Shown piece after piece: positions 11,701-20,762 of a stretch of 64,000 nt of DNA. The translations under genes and the position numbers were made by a program. Every line of letters begins with the position of its first letter. Positions within the stretch are counted from its first letter, which is position 1. The notes beneath the pieces were generated by a model, which did not search any database, was not told where the DNA came from, and worked only from the letters and a program-made list of their open reading frames with translations. This DNA is from Iris pallida (lineage: Eukaryota > Streptophyta > Magnoliopsida > Asparagales > Iridaceae), in the NCBI GenBank assembly GCA_029216955.1, contig JANAVB010023996.1:13362212-13426211 (forward strand), written 5' to 3'.

Positions 11701-13947
11701 GATCTGATTATACCCAGAATACCCATCCATGAATGACATTCGTTCAAATCCACAGGTATTATCAACCATGACATCAGTGATTGGTAGAGAGAATTCGTCT
11801 TTAGGACATGCCGCATTGAGATCGCGAAAGTCTATGCATACTCTGATCTTGCCAGTCTTTTTAAGAACAGGAACAATATTAGCCACCCAATCGGGATGTT
11901 GTTCCTCTCTAATAAACCCAGATGTAATAAGTTTATTGACTTCAGCTTCAATTACATCCATGATGTCCGGACGAAATTGTCGCTGTTGTTGTTTGACCAG
12001 TTTAGCATTCGGCAAGATGTTGAGCTTGTGAGTTGCAATCTGTGGATCAAGACCTGGCATATCTTCATAACTCCAAGCAAAGACATCAATGTATTCACGA
12101 ATGAGTTTGATCATGTCTTTCTTATCAGTTTCTGAAAGACTTTTACTGATGAATATTGGTTTGGGAGACCCCTCTTCACCAACATCTATTTGAACAAGTT
12201 TATCTTCAGTCGGAGGTTCTTTTTGTTCGAAACGGAACTCCCATTGATTATCTAATCTTTGGGCCCACTGTTCTGATTCAGGTGAGATTTCAAACTCTTC
12301 CTCGTCTTCATCACTTTCTTCAGAATGGTCAATAGAAACCATATTGGAAGACAGAAGGTTGCAGTAGAAGTCACCGATACTCGTATCGGAATCCCAAGAA
12401 GTGGTACTAGAAGAATCAGATCTCTTATCTTCGTCAGACTCAAGATCTTCATGGATAATGTTGATGAAAGGAGTAGGAGCAGTATAACCCAATCCGTATT
12501 TCGTCCTTCCATATTTCAAAGGAGGAATCCGGACAGGCATTTTTCTTCCTTTTCCATTATTAAGGCCAGTCCTGAAGTCATAGCCCATATTTTTGATGAT
12601 GTCTCTAGATTGCTGACTATAACGACGTAGTTGTAATCTTCTAGTATCATCATTTTTGTCATCATCTTCAAGATCAGAAGGATTTTGAGGCCCTTTGTAG
12701 AAGAATATTGGAATGTCTCCTGGCTTTCTGCTGGGAACTAGAAAGTATGAAGATCGTACAGGTTCTAGAGATACATCTGTATGAACAGTCTGTACAACTC
12801 CTATGGTTATTGTATTCAAGTCATCTAACAGATGTAAATAACTATGAACATAATTACACACATCAACGTACTGCAAAGGTGGAGACTTTTCATTAAATGC
12901 AAAAGCAGCAATATTTACATTGGGAGAAGGCTGAGCCTTAGAGATTTTAGCCAAGTCAATGACTAAAGGAGAAGAAGAAGAAGCTTTGTTTCGATTAAGA
13001 TCGATAACAAATGGCTCAGAAGAGGTGAGCTCCCTTGAAGTTTGAGTAGGAAGAGTAGTCCGCCCTCCAACTGGAATTAGCAGAGTATCTTGTGAAGGTA
13101 CAGGAACTGTAGTACGCCCACTGACAGGAATGATCAGTGTATTCTGAATAGATGACTGAGGTAACGGAGAGATCCGTCCATTCACTGGAATGATGAAAGA
13201 ATCTTCTCCGAAGGGTTTAGGAGATTGTTGCTGAGTAGTTCGACATTTAACAGGGATTATTAAAGTCTCACTTTGTGCATCTTCTTTCTCCATAGCTTGT
13301 ATGATCCTTGTATATTCTTTTTTATACATTCGGGAATCATTGAAATAAGCTTCAACCCCATGGAAGGGATTTATATCAGCAACTTCTTTTTGTACTCTCC
13401 CATTGCTATCAATGTACTTAAAACATTGATGAAGAGTAGAGGGCACCACATTATTTTCATGAAGAAAGGGCCTCCCCAGAAGAAGATTATAGGATCCCGC
13501 GATCTCGATCACATAGAAAGTGACTTTAGATCTGAAATCACCTATCTGAAGCTTCAGATGAATCTTTCCCAAAGGCTCACTTCGGCTTTGATTGAATCCC
13601 AAGATAGTAGTAACCGTCTTGGAGAGTTTGTGAAGAGGGATTTTTAGTTCATCCAACAAACTCTTCGGCATTATGCTTATAGCAGACCCTGGGTCAATGA
13701 GAATACGATCTATCTTCATCGTATCAATATAACCAGTATAGTAGAGAGGTCGATCATGTCGATTATCCTCCAGTAACATATCGTCTTGTGTAAAGGTGAT
13801 ATTTGGGATAATCTCCAGTACACTGTTGTAATGTAAGCAAGTGGCAGGTTCCGCATCCGGCTTCTTCAATTGTGCAAGACAAGAGTCAGCTTGTAGAAGT
13901 GCTTCACTTAACGTCTCCCGAGTCTCTTTAGAAAGACGTAGAAGTTC
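8773..13947 (-). CDS. Tat-A pol: protease, RT, RNase H (degenerate), second RNase H, integrase
   Basis: This polyprotein copies the RNA genome in particles and inserts the DNA in the nucleus. Numbering from the first Met (13869): protease D59-P-G-S; a 400-residue acidic linker; RT about 610-870 with YVDD at 777-780; RT-linked RNase H about 890-1045; a second RNase H about 1070-1200; integrase about 1340-1570; the C-terminus ends GKFLKKYYV. The first RNase H has YTRAM and ISRINP where catalytic Asp residues normally sit. The second keeps FFDGAS, AEYNALL, YGDSK and TEADALAN. Integrase keeps D1416, D1477 and E1513 (35-residue spacing), but one finger Cys reads Tyr (RKYKACQ). The frame opens at 13947 after a one-base loss that separates it from gag. 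The 1,698-residue ORF has no internal stop. Confidence 0.92.
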   Translation of the reverse strand, partial: ELLRLSKETRETLSEALLQADSCLAQLKKPDAEPATCLHYNSVLEIIPNITFTQDDMLLEDNRHDRPLYYTGYIDTMKIDRILIDPGSAISIMPKSLLDELKIPLHKLSKTVTTILGFNQSRSEPLGKIHLKLQIGDFRSKVTFYVIEIAGSYNLLLGRPFLHENNVVPSTLHQCFKYIDSNGRVQKEVADINPFHGVEAYFNDSRMYKKEYTRIIQAMEKEDAQSETLIIPVKCRTTQQQSPKPFGEDSFIIPVNGRISPLPQSSIQNTLIIPVSGRTTVPVPSQDTLLIPVGGRTTLPTQTSRELTSSEPFVIDLNRNKASSSSPLVIDLAKISKAQPSPNVNIAAFAFNEKSPPLQYVDVCNYVHSYLHLLDDLNTITIGVVQTVHTDVSLEPVRSSYFLVPSRKPGDIPIFFYKGPQNPSDLEDDDKNDDTRRLQLRRYSQQSRDIIKNMGYDFRTGLNNGKGRKMPVRIPPLKYGRTKYGLGYTAPTPFINIIHEDLESDEDKRSDSSSTTSWDSDTSIGDFYCNLLSSNMVSIDHSEESDEDEEEFEISPESEQWAQRLDNQWEFRFEQKEPPTEDKLVQIDVGEEGSPKPIFISKSLSETDKKDMIKLIREYIDVFAWSYEDMPGLDPQIATHKLNILPNAKLVKQQQRQFRPDIMDVIEAEVNKLITSGFIREEQHPDWVANIVPVLKKTGKIRVCIDFRDLNAACPKDEFSLPITDVMVDNTCGFERMSFMDGYSGYNQIKIFPEDEKHTSFRTPIGTYCYTVMPFGLKNAGATYQRAMSTIFREHLRKTVECYVDDITVKSRQKEDHIQDLKTIFDLMRKHQLKMNPIKSFLGVSSGKFLDFVITSKGIHVDPEKIKAIQEMRPPRTLKELRGFQGRIAYIRRFISNLSGRYRPFNKLMKKGVSFVWNDECQKAFDDIKQYLMSPPVLVPPVSGIPFLLYTRAMSHSLGALLAQKNQNGHEQAIYYLSRTMTGAEPRYSPVEKECLALMFAVQKTRHYIIGQTIHVISRINPIRIMMKKPSVLNSRLANWGILLAQYDMHYIPQKSVKGQALADFLAAHSIPKNSKLYDKIPDEVLDSNQIAEEDPTWRLFFDGASRIGPNGDIVAGVGIVLVSPEGLAIQRAYSLDQPCSNNVAEYNALLIGLQLAKHLNIQHLEAYGDSKFIVNQIRGTYEVRHQDLVPYHRVAISMASSFKEFFIEHVKRACNTEADALANLAAVLAIPIRRQQMIVVHSRELFHLENNLTLGLPVDIEESTSHDVNTTRGFGFSHKSISSSSDSSMEFIFSNSTENQNTDKDWGLPFLDLVLYDILPDDPSEAASIRRRSLRFYYNHTTKTLYRRAYDGLLLRCIAGDEAQQVIREAHDGICGAHQPGPKLQDCIRRMGYYWPTMVSDAIEYTRKYKACQIHTDFIHQPSEFLHPTAASWPFEAWGMDIVGPINPPSSKGHRFILAITDYFSKWAEAIPLSEVKTSNVISFIKHHVIYRFGVPRRIVHDNGPQFVSQKFTRFCDDHRINNVASTAYNPTANGLAEAFNKTIIKLLKKFVSTNKRNWSDKLGECLWAYRTTVRNATKCTPFSLVYGSEAVLPLEIQIPSLRIAIANELTTENNDHLRLQELEALDEKRLSAQQNIEFYQARISRAFNKKVRIRTFQKGELVLTVRRPMTMTHMSKGKFDAKWEGPFIVNKIFSNGAYQLTTLDGKATMMPINGKFLKKYYV

Positions 13948-16313
13948 AAAAGGGACATTCTAGCGGGAGTATTAGCAAGCTGAGCCAAAATGTCGAAGTT
14001 GTAAGGCTTCTGAAGTCCAAGAGGAGAAGACTTCTTGATTGGCTTATCAAACCGAGCCTGTTGTTTGCCTTTCTCCAGAGCCGTAGGCTTCGGAGGAACA
14101 GGTTCAGTAGATGGTTCTTTCTCGGGAGGAACATTAGGAGCATCTTTAGCATCTGAAGGGATATCAGTAGGATCTTCAGGATTTTTAGAATAATCCTTTA
14201 GGTAAGGTTTCCCCGTTCGAGTAGCACTAACAAGTGCTTCTTCTTTATCTTTTGGCTCTGTGTCAGAAGTAGACCCAAGAGAAGTCATATGACATGACTT
14301 GATCTTTCCAGCCCTCTTGGATTTTTGAGAAGAAATCTTTTGAGGAGAAGGCGATTCAAAATCTGCCACTAGATCAGGATGGATCCACATGATTTCTCCT
14401 GTTTCCAAAGTGATTGACACTAATCCTTCAAACTGTGGAGGAAGAAGATTCACTATGTCAAGAGTTGCCTTGGGAATAGGAATAATCCCACTTTCAAGGA
14501 GTTGAGAAGGGAAATTTCCAAATTGCATAGAGACGACGTTGGAGGTGACGGTCTTCTTTTTTGGAGTAAGAGAGATAGCTCCAGATTTAATCATTTCTTG
14601 GATCTTTCCTTTCAATACATAACATGTACGAATTGTATGACCCAGCATTCTATGATATGGACAGTATTTAGGATGATCTGTCTTACCAGATTCATCAGGT
14701 TTCTTGATCTCTGGTAATTGTATTTTATTACCTTTCAGCAGACATTCAAAGATACCAAGGACATCGTCGTCATCAAAAGAATATTCTTCTCTAGGGCGAG
14801 GTGTTCTTGATTGTTGAGTTGTAGAGGTAGGAGTTTGAACATTCGATGCATCTTTGCTCTGAAGATTAACTTCTAGAGTTTCTTTTCCTTTGCGAGCATT
14901 ATTTTTATTGTTAGCCCCTTGTCCTGTTTCTTTAGGAGTCATCTGTACTCCTAAACCTTTGAAGGTTTCAGCACTGATTTCTGCAGCTTTAGCACTGACT
15001 ATGAAGGAAGGCCAATCTTGAAATTGAGTGGACCCTGTCCACATACTGATGATTGGCAACGAGTTTGATTTGCACGTGTCAATGGTGACAGCATCAGGAG
15101 TTCCAAGAGGCATCTTCAGAGCTTCTCTTCGAAACCGTTCAATGTATTCCTCTGTAGATTCATTATTTTTCTGCTTGATTCTAATAAGAGCAGACATAGT
15201 CATGTCATTAAGCCCTTCATAGAACCTTTCAAGAAACATCTGTTTGAAACCAGCAAATGAGGTAATACTCCCATCTGGGAGACTTCTATACCATTCATAA
15301 GCCGTTCCCTTGAGACATCCAATAAATACCTGAGTAAGGAGGGCATCACTTGGTTGTAATTGATCAGTCATTACTTCAAAGTGATTGATAAACTGACTTG
15401 GAGAAGTGGTTCCATCATAGAATGAGATAGTAGGAGGCTTGTATTTAGGAGGATATGATACTTGCTTCCATTCTATCGGATAAGGCTGCTTGATGCCTAA
15501 CCTTTGTAAACCATCCTTCTGTTTGAATGCCTCGAATTGAGTTTTGAGATTTTTCAATTCTTCAGAGACAACTCCCGAAGATTGTGGAGTTGTGGCTTGT
15601 AGAGAATAGTTAGGAGGAGGAACAGCATTGTAAGCACTACCCCCAGCTCCAGAGAGACTAGGATTTGGTTGAGCAGGTCCAGGAGTATTGGATTGTACTG
15701 CTGGAGGAACTTGTACTGGACTTATATCAGTATCAACTGGTATGGCATCTGATACAGTCTGTCGATTTTGCAACTGAGTTGTCATGAGTTCATACATTGA
15801 CTTCATTGTGTCAGTCATAGACTTCATTTGCTGTTCCAAAGAAGCAATTCTTTGATCTTGAGGAGTCAGGGAAGAAGAGGGTTCATCAGTATTCCCATCA
15901 ACCATGTAAGTCGTGACTGTATGAGGGATTATTGATGAACTGGTAGATGTTGTATGCTCTGAATCATTGCTTCGTGTATCAAAGTCAACTATAGGAGAAT
16001 TACCTCCAGTAGGAAGAGGTGGGAAGTTAGATTCTCCAAGAAATTCAGAATCAATTTCAGGGATCAAATTTCTTTGACTAGAAGCCAGGACTCTTGCTCT
16101 GGTGTTTTTATATACTCTATCTGGACTATCAACTCTACCCCCGGTGTCCCGAGTTGACAGAGGCAAACAAAGGCTCATCTTCATCAGGCATAGGTTTATA
16201 CTGAATCCTATTAAAGACAGACTGTCGTTTATTTTGACATCTGCATTGCATTGTGACTCTTGGCTGGAAGTCACATTCAGTATGATCACCATGGTCTTGA
16301 ACTGTTGATTCAC
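13908..16313 (-). CDS. Tat-A gag
   Basis: Gag forms the virus-like particle and binds element RNA. After a Ser/Thr-rich N-terminal region there is a Met-rich coiled-coil segment (SLEQQMKSMTDTMKSM). The capsid-type retrotransposon-gag domain follows (PYPIEWKQVSYPPKYKPP, EWYRSLPDG, EYIERFRREALKMP). A basic Gln-rich region comes next, and a Tat-type finger YCPYHRMLGHTIRTC. The last 12 residues are out of register: at the A-run 13948-13951 (plus strand) one base is missing relative to Tat-B and Tat-D. The conserved NFDILAQLANT stretch therefore runs into a false stop instead of into pol. The first 60 or so residues overlap the end of ORF1 and are probably not coding. No good ATG is seen after the ORF1 stop, so how gag is entered is unclear. 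Confidence 0.88.
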   Translation of the reverse strand: MNQQFKTMVIILNVTSSQESQCNADVKINDSLSLIGFSINLCLMKMSLCLPLSTRDTGGRVDSPDRVYKNTRARVLASSQRNLIPEIDSEFLGESNFPPLPTGGNSPIVDFDTRSNDSEHTTSTSSSIIPHTVTTYMVDGNTDEPSSSLTPQDQRIASLEQQMKSMTDTMKSMYELMTTQLQNRQTVSDAIPVDTDISPVQVPPAVQSNTPGPAQPNPSLSGAGGSAYNAVPPPNYSLQATTPQSSGVVSEELKNLKTQFEAFKQKDGLQRLGIKQPYPIEWKQVSYPPKYKPPTISFYDGTTSPSQFINHFEVMTDQLQPSDALLTQVFIGCLKGTAYEWYRSLPDGSITSFAGFKQMFLERFYEGLNDMTMSALIRIKQKNNESTEEYIERFRREALKMPLGTPDAVTIDTCKSNSLPIISMWTGSTQFQDWPSFIVSAKAAEISAETFKGLGVQMTPKETGQGANNKNNARKGKETLEVNLQSKDASNVQTPTSTTQQSRTPRPREEYSFDDDDVLGIFECLLKGNKIQLPEIKKPDESGKTDHPKYCPYHRMLGHTIRTCYVLKGKIQEMIKSGAISLTPKKKTVTSNVVSMQFGNFPSQLLESGIIPIPKATLDIVNLLPPQFEGLVSITLETGEIMWIHPDLVADFESPSPQKISSQKSKRAGKIKSCHMTSLGSTSDTEPKDKEEALVSATRTGKPYLKDYSKNPEDPTDIPSDAKDAPNVPPEKEPSTEPVPPKPTALEKGKQQARFDKPIKKSSPLGLQKPYNFDILAQLANTPARMSLLNFYVFLKRLGRR

Positions 16314-17013
16314 ATCTGCACTAAATTATGACTCTTGGATAGAAGTCACATTCAGCATGTTCCTTTGATATAGAATTACTCCTTCTCTTCTGTTGAAGAT
16401 ATTCCCGTAAATCTATTTGTGAAGATTGAGGAATATACTTCCTGTTCTTGGGTCTTGATGGCTCTTGATTATACAAAGAGTGATTAATGTGAGCCACATA
16501 ATTTCTTACATACTCTGCATCTGGATCTTTTATCTTCATATCCAATTGGTATGGTTTCTTAACACCAGAAGTGCTGAGTTTTGTTCTTAAATCAGTGGAA
16601 GGTAACATATTAATTTTGGAAACATGGAGTTTTCCTTCCATTGATCTGGATATTTGCAGAGAAGGAAGAGTTAAACCACTCCCTTGATTAGGAGTTGGTA
16701 ACAGACCCTCTTTAATGGACAGATTCTGTGCCCAATTTGAAGAAATCAAAGAAGAAGACATTAAAGAATGTTTCTTCTTAGACTCATTCAGATGTTGAGA
16801 CAGAGAATGTCCAGAAGGAAGAGTAGTCAAAAGACCATCTCCTTTCCTTTGACTAACAAAAGTATCAGTCAAAGCTGTTCCTGGAGTAAAAACTACAGGA
16901 GCAGAAGAAACAACTAAAGAGTTATTCCTTTTCGAAGGGACTTTGTGTGGAAGACCACCCCCAGTTCTAGTAGAACTCGGTGAAGAAGAAGAGATAACTA
17001 AGGAGTTATTCTT

Positions 17014-17328
17014 CTCTGATGAAATACACGCTGAAATAGACTTGGTTAAAGAACCAGAGCTGTTAGCGTGACTTTTGATTTTAGAATTACATGCTGAAAC
17101 AGATTTGGCTAAGGAGCCAATACTGTCAGCATGACTTTTGAATGTGGGGTTGCACACTGGAACAGATTTGGCTAAAGAGCCAGTACTGTCAGCGTGACTT
17201 TTAGAATTGAATTTGCACACTGGAACAGATTCGGCTAAAGAGCCAGTACTGTCAGCATGACTTTTAGAATTGAATTTGCACGCTGGAACAGATTCAGCTA
17301 AGGAGCCAGTACTGTCAACGTGACTTTT
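17014..17328 (-). repeat. Five 63 bp tandem repeats in Tat-A ORF1
   Basis: Each 63 bp unit encodes 21 residues starting KSHA/KSHV, and the DNA for KSHA is AAAAGTCACGC or a one-base variant. This is the same word that is scattered through the Tat-A LTR. Confidence 0.85.
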
Positions 17329-17630
17329 AGTTACTGTCATCTTCGAGCGCACAAGAGTGTGCGTGCTTGCAATGGAGTTCTTGCCAGTATTAGGAGTAGA
17401 CACTGTGGCAGAGACTTCACCATTGACTGCCAACTGATTCTTAGGGACATAGACAGAGTGTCCCTTCGACTTGGCAGTGATAATGGAGGCTGGAATGGGC
17501 TTGCCACCCTTAGCCCGCTGCATTTCTTCATAGGCGAGTTGATCGAATTTGATCGTCATCACCTTCTTCGTCGAGCCGATAGACGAAGTATCGCATTGAG
17601 TTGTTACCATCTCAGAAGAGGAGATGGTTT

Positions 17631-17648
17631 TCCCCAGCAGAGTCGCCA
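17631..17648 (-). other. Tat-A primer binding site (tRNA-Arg-like)
   Basis: The minus strand reads TGGCGACTCTGCTGGGGA, three bases after the 5' LTR. This matches the 3' end of a plant tRNA-Arg at all but about two positions, judged from memory. Tat-B (21797-21814) and Tat-D (44381-44398) have the same site with the same 3 nt gap. Confidence 0.75.
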
Positions 17649-17651
17649 ATT

Positions 17652-18607
17652 TGTTTTCCATAAATAAATTCACTTTATTTATTTTGTATCTGAGAAAATT
17701 ACAACTGTAGGAATCCGATCTAGAAGACGATCGCTTTATCCTTTGGACTATGCGAAGAAGAAAAGCTCTCAAAATTTTGACAGTAGATATCAATGTATAT
17801 GTCCAATGAATAAAAAAAAGAACCCTATTTATAGAGTCAAAACAGTAACTGAAAAGATAACTACCTCACCACTAGTGCATTTGAAAAGTCACGCAGACTC
17901 TAAATACACGCAGGGTTAGTGAGTAGTTACTGGACGTGGCCCGTAACTGTTGGACACATGGCATTAGTGCATGGGTCGTGTGCAAGTTACTGGGCATGCG
18001 AGAGAGAGATCGGTGGCATGGCTGCCACGTACTCCAGTTGAAATAAAATCCACGCTGTCTTGCTGAAGGCAAAAATCCACGCAGTTTCGTTGACGCAGAC
18101 TCGTTGAAGGCGAAATCCACGCAAGCTTTGAAGAAGAATACTTCAGAATTTACGCAGGCTTTGAGAAGAATAACTCAAAAATCCACGCAAACTTGAGGAA
18201 GGAGAAGGTTCAGAATCCACGCCAACCGCCAGCTGTCTTGATTTGGCACGCTTTGTCTGACACAAAATCTCTGACATTGATTATATTGTCAGCCGCATTA
18301 AATGAAGATAAGACCCAAAGTCACGCCAACTTGGTGAAGAGTGAGTCTTGCTAAGGAAGATTTCGAAAATCAAGCAAAAGACGGCGATGATCTCTCGAAT
18401 TCTGTGCATACGTGGCATACGAGGAGACGTTTCTCGACTGCTGTGTTGTCAGTCATTATGATTCTGACGTATGGCTGAACTGTCTCTGCGTGACTTCTAA
18501 AGGAGATGGCCAGGCAGAACTTAGCGTATCTTTTGTGCTGCTTCTTGGATCACTCTGCGTGACTTGTTCTGATCAACTCAGCGTGACTTTCATTTTTGAG
18601 GCCTACA
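17652..18607 (-). repeat. Tat-A 5' LTR
   Basis: This 956 bp copy matches 6882-7837. Transcription is expected from TATAAATA on the minus strand (17826-17833). Its outer end is GGCCTACA, followed by the TSD TTGAC. It keeps GAAAAGTCACGCA at about 17883-17895, where the other LTR reads CACAC. Confidence 0.95.
17826..17833 (-). promoter_or_regulatory. Tat-A LTR TATA box
   Basis: CTCTATAAATAG on the minus strand matches the box in the Tat-B LTR (21569-21576) in sequence. It lies about 170 bp before the ORF1 ATG. Confidence 0.6.
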
Positions 18608-18790
18608 TTGACCAAAGTCAACCTTAGGTCAAAGTTGACCTAGTTAACCTAGAATTGACTAGGAATGACCTAAAACAACTAATTTGACTAGTTTGACTAA
18701 AACCCTAACTAGTTGACTAGTGTTGACCTAACTTTGACTAGTTTGACTTTAGAGTTGACCAAGAGTTGACTTTTGACCAAATTGACCTAG
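18608..18790 (+). promoter_or_regulatory. TTGAC (W-box core) cluster, right half
   Basis: About 15 TTGAC or GTCAA cores occur in about 180 bp of T1 LTR, many as TTGACC or TTGACT. The first five bases are the right TSD of Tat-A. Joined with 6841-6881 this gives close to 19 cores in about 220 bp. Confidence 0.55.
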
Positions 18791-20072
18791 AATCATGTAG
18801 TATGCATAGTAGACTTCATTTTTACTATTTAGAACATATTGTGACTTGTGTTGCTCTGATCAGGAGCCAGACACCTCTCCTCAGACATCATATTCTCTAC
18901 AGACATTCATACAGCAGGCGAGTACATTCTCTGACCGTTTCATACTTGTTCAGGCTTTACTTCTCGCTCTAGATTACTTTACTTGTTGCTGTCACATTGG
19001 TAACACGGATTGGTACTATATGGATCTTTACATGAGATGTTATCCCTCTCGGGAGCATCGGGTACTTCATGTTATGTGTGTTTCACTATCATCATGTACT
19101 CCTATGCTTCCATCATTCATGTGTACTCATGTGATCATGTACTCTCATGTTTCCCTGAGCCCTCATGTATAACTTCACGTATACTCATTTATGAGCCTCA
19201 TGTGAAGTAATCATGTATAATAACGTAACCTGTATAGATCCTTGTGTATTGATTGGGGAAACGGGGGAGTAGAAGTAGACATGTGAATAATTCCAAAGTA
19301 GTGTAATCATGTGCAAACTCAGTAGTGTAATCATGTATAAATTCTAGCCATTCACATGCCTATCTTGTACTCTACATCACTAGTCACTTACAGTTCTCTA
19401 TATACAGTAGATATTTTATTACAGCTATCTCTTTTACAGCGTATACTTCCTTTCAGCAGTTCATGTATCTTACTCTATTGCCTGTATCGTATTTCCTAAC
19501 CTGATATGCACTGTGTGAGATGTATTGTGCTCGTTCCTGTCCTGATTGGACCTGTTGAAAATATTACAGAGGATGAGGACGAGGCATGGGTGACTACTTA
19601 TTATGGAGCAGGTCTAGATGACACTTGTATTGAGGACCCTCAGCAGGATCCACCTGCAGCTGAGGATGTTGTTCCAGTAGTCTAGACCAGTTTAGTCTAG
19701 GCAGTCTTTTCTATATTTACATTTTGTCTCACATTCTGAGTTGTATTTTGAGATGTGGAGATGTATAGACTCTTAGACTTATTGTATTACGAGTTGACAT
19801 TCTGGATGTTATGTATCCTAGACACTTAGACTTATTTCATCTATGCTATGGTTCTCTTTGAGTTACTATCTATCTTCTGTCTTTCATTTTTCTACCTTAG
19901 ATGTGATTGAGACTACATGTTGTGATGTTACCTCCACTCGGAGAGTATAAACTGTACAGGTACCTTATATTGTTAGATGATTGACCTAGGACAACGTTCT
20001 ACCGCCGACACTGCGACGTAGGCAGGACGTACCCACTTCTCGTGCCCTTACTCTAGGGTGTGGGTCGTGACA
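18613..20072 (+). repeat. T1 3' LTR, right portion
   Basis: The LTR resumes after the Tat-A TSD. It carries CATGTACTC-like pyrimidine-rich repeats (about 19050-19160). A segment around 19570-19690 (GAGGATGAGGACGAGGC) has a counterpart near the end of the T2 LTR (61360-61460). It ends TGTGGGTCGTGACA. I see no gene; the ORFs are short and unconserved. Confidence 0.85.
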
Positions 20073-20762
20073 AGCTGCTAGATTGGCAAGCACATTAGCT
20101 TCTGTATTACAAGCTCGACGTACTTGTTTAATGAAGAAACCTTTAAACGATATAGCCAGTTTGATTGTTGTTTCATGATATGGCATGAGATCTTGATGCC
20201 GAACTTCATACGTACCCCTAACCTAATTAACGATCAGTTTAGAGTCTCCGTATACTTCGAGGTAATCAATATCCAATTGTCTAGCTAACTGGAGACCGAT
20301 AAGTAGAGCATTGTATTCAGCAATGTTGTTGGAGCATGGCTCGTCCAGAGAATAAGCTCTCTGAATTGACAGTCCTTCAGGAGATACAAGAACGATTCCG
20401 ACTCCAGCGACTATATTGCCTTTAGGTCTGATTCTGGAAGCACCGTCAAAGAACAATCACCAAGTAAGGATCCTTTCTGAAATCATGGTGGATTCCAGAG
20501 TTTCATCAGGAATCTCATCATAGAGTATGGACGCCTCAGGGATTGGATGAGCAGCCAGGAAGGCGGCTAGGACTTGACCCTTAACAGACTTTTGTGGGAC
20601 ATAGACTATATCATACTGTGCTAGAAGTATGGCCCATGTAACGAGTCTGGAATTCAGTGTACTGGGTTTCTTCATCAAGACTCGAAGAGGGTTGACTCTT
20701 GAAATGACATGAATAGTTTGGCCCGTGATATAATGTCGTATTTTCTGAACAGCAAACATTAG
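20073..20762 (-). pseudogene. Tat-C pol fragment: RNase H regions
   Basis: On the minus strand this encodes the end of the RT-linked RNase H (MFAVQKIRHYITGQTIHVIS) and then the second RNase H (FFDGASRIRPKGNIVAG, NIAEYNALLIGLQL, YGDSKLIVN, RACNTEANVLANLAA), closely matching Tat-A and Tat-B. Stops lie near 20221 and 20457. The first RNase H lacks catalytic Asp (ISRVNP). The fragment ends left at the T1 insertion and right at Tat-B, whose TSD ATTAG is 20758-20762. Joined to 40266 the reading frame continues exactly (VEKEYLVLMFA), which proves one interrupted gene. Confidence 0.85.

Larger units (their letters stand above)
16135..17661 (-). pseudogene. Tat-A ORF1, extra ORF between primer site and gag
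   Basis: This is the additional ORF known from Ogre-type elements; its function is unknown. The ATG at 17661 is the last ATG of the 5' LTR (10 bp from its end), so the primer site is coding: MENKLATLLGKT. The same start is seen in Tat-D (MANTIATLLG). A region like MTIKFDQLAYEEM follows, then five 21-residue repeats beginning KSHADSTGSL (17014-17328), a Ser-rich middle, and a C-terminal block with CRC, RQSVFNRI and DEDEPLF that is shared with Tat-B and Tat-D. A TAG at 16321-16323, one transition from CAG, interrupts the frame near the end. The frame stays open upstream into the LTR (Met at 17793), so an N-terminal extension is possible. Confidence 0.7.
6882..18607 (-). mobile_element. Tat-A: nearly intact Tat/Ogre-type Ty3/gypsy element, minus strand
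   Basis: Two LTRs of exactly 956 bp (6882-7837 and 17652-18607) flank 9.8 kb. The 5 bp TSD TTGAC is at 6877-6881 and 18608-18612. Reading on the minus strand, the order is LTR, primer site, ORF1, gag, pol with a second RNase H, an antisense gene, polypurine tract, LTR. The LTRs differ at about 16 positions by eye (about 1.7%), mostly transitions, so this is the youngest insertion that can be dated here. Coding damage is slight: one TAG in ORF1, a one-base loss at the gag/pol boundary and one altered Cys in the integrase finger. The second RNase H after the RT-linked one places it in the Tat lineage. Confidence 0.95.
1..20072 (+). mobile_element. T1: Tekay-like Ty3/gypsy chromovirus, 3' part (interrupted by Tat-A)
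   Basis: The window opens inside the gag of a Ty3/gypsy retrotransposon. Gag, protease, RT, RNase H, integrase and a C-terminal chromodomain-like tail follow in one direction, then a polypurine tract and a long LTR starting TGTAACACCC and ending GGGTCGTGACA. The LTR is split at 6881/6882 by Tat-A. Removing Tat-A and one TSD copy leaves an LTR of about 4,058 bp, close to the 4,132 bp LTR of T2. The chromodomain tail, LTR termini and domain order fit the Tekay (Del) lineage. The element lies in Tat-C pol: the DNA just after 20072 is Tat-C second RNase H coding sequence. The right target duplication should be AGCTG (20073-20077); the left end is outside the window. Confidence 0.9.
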
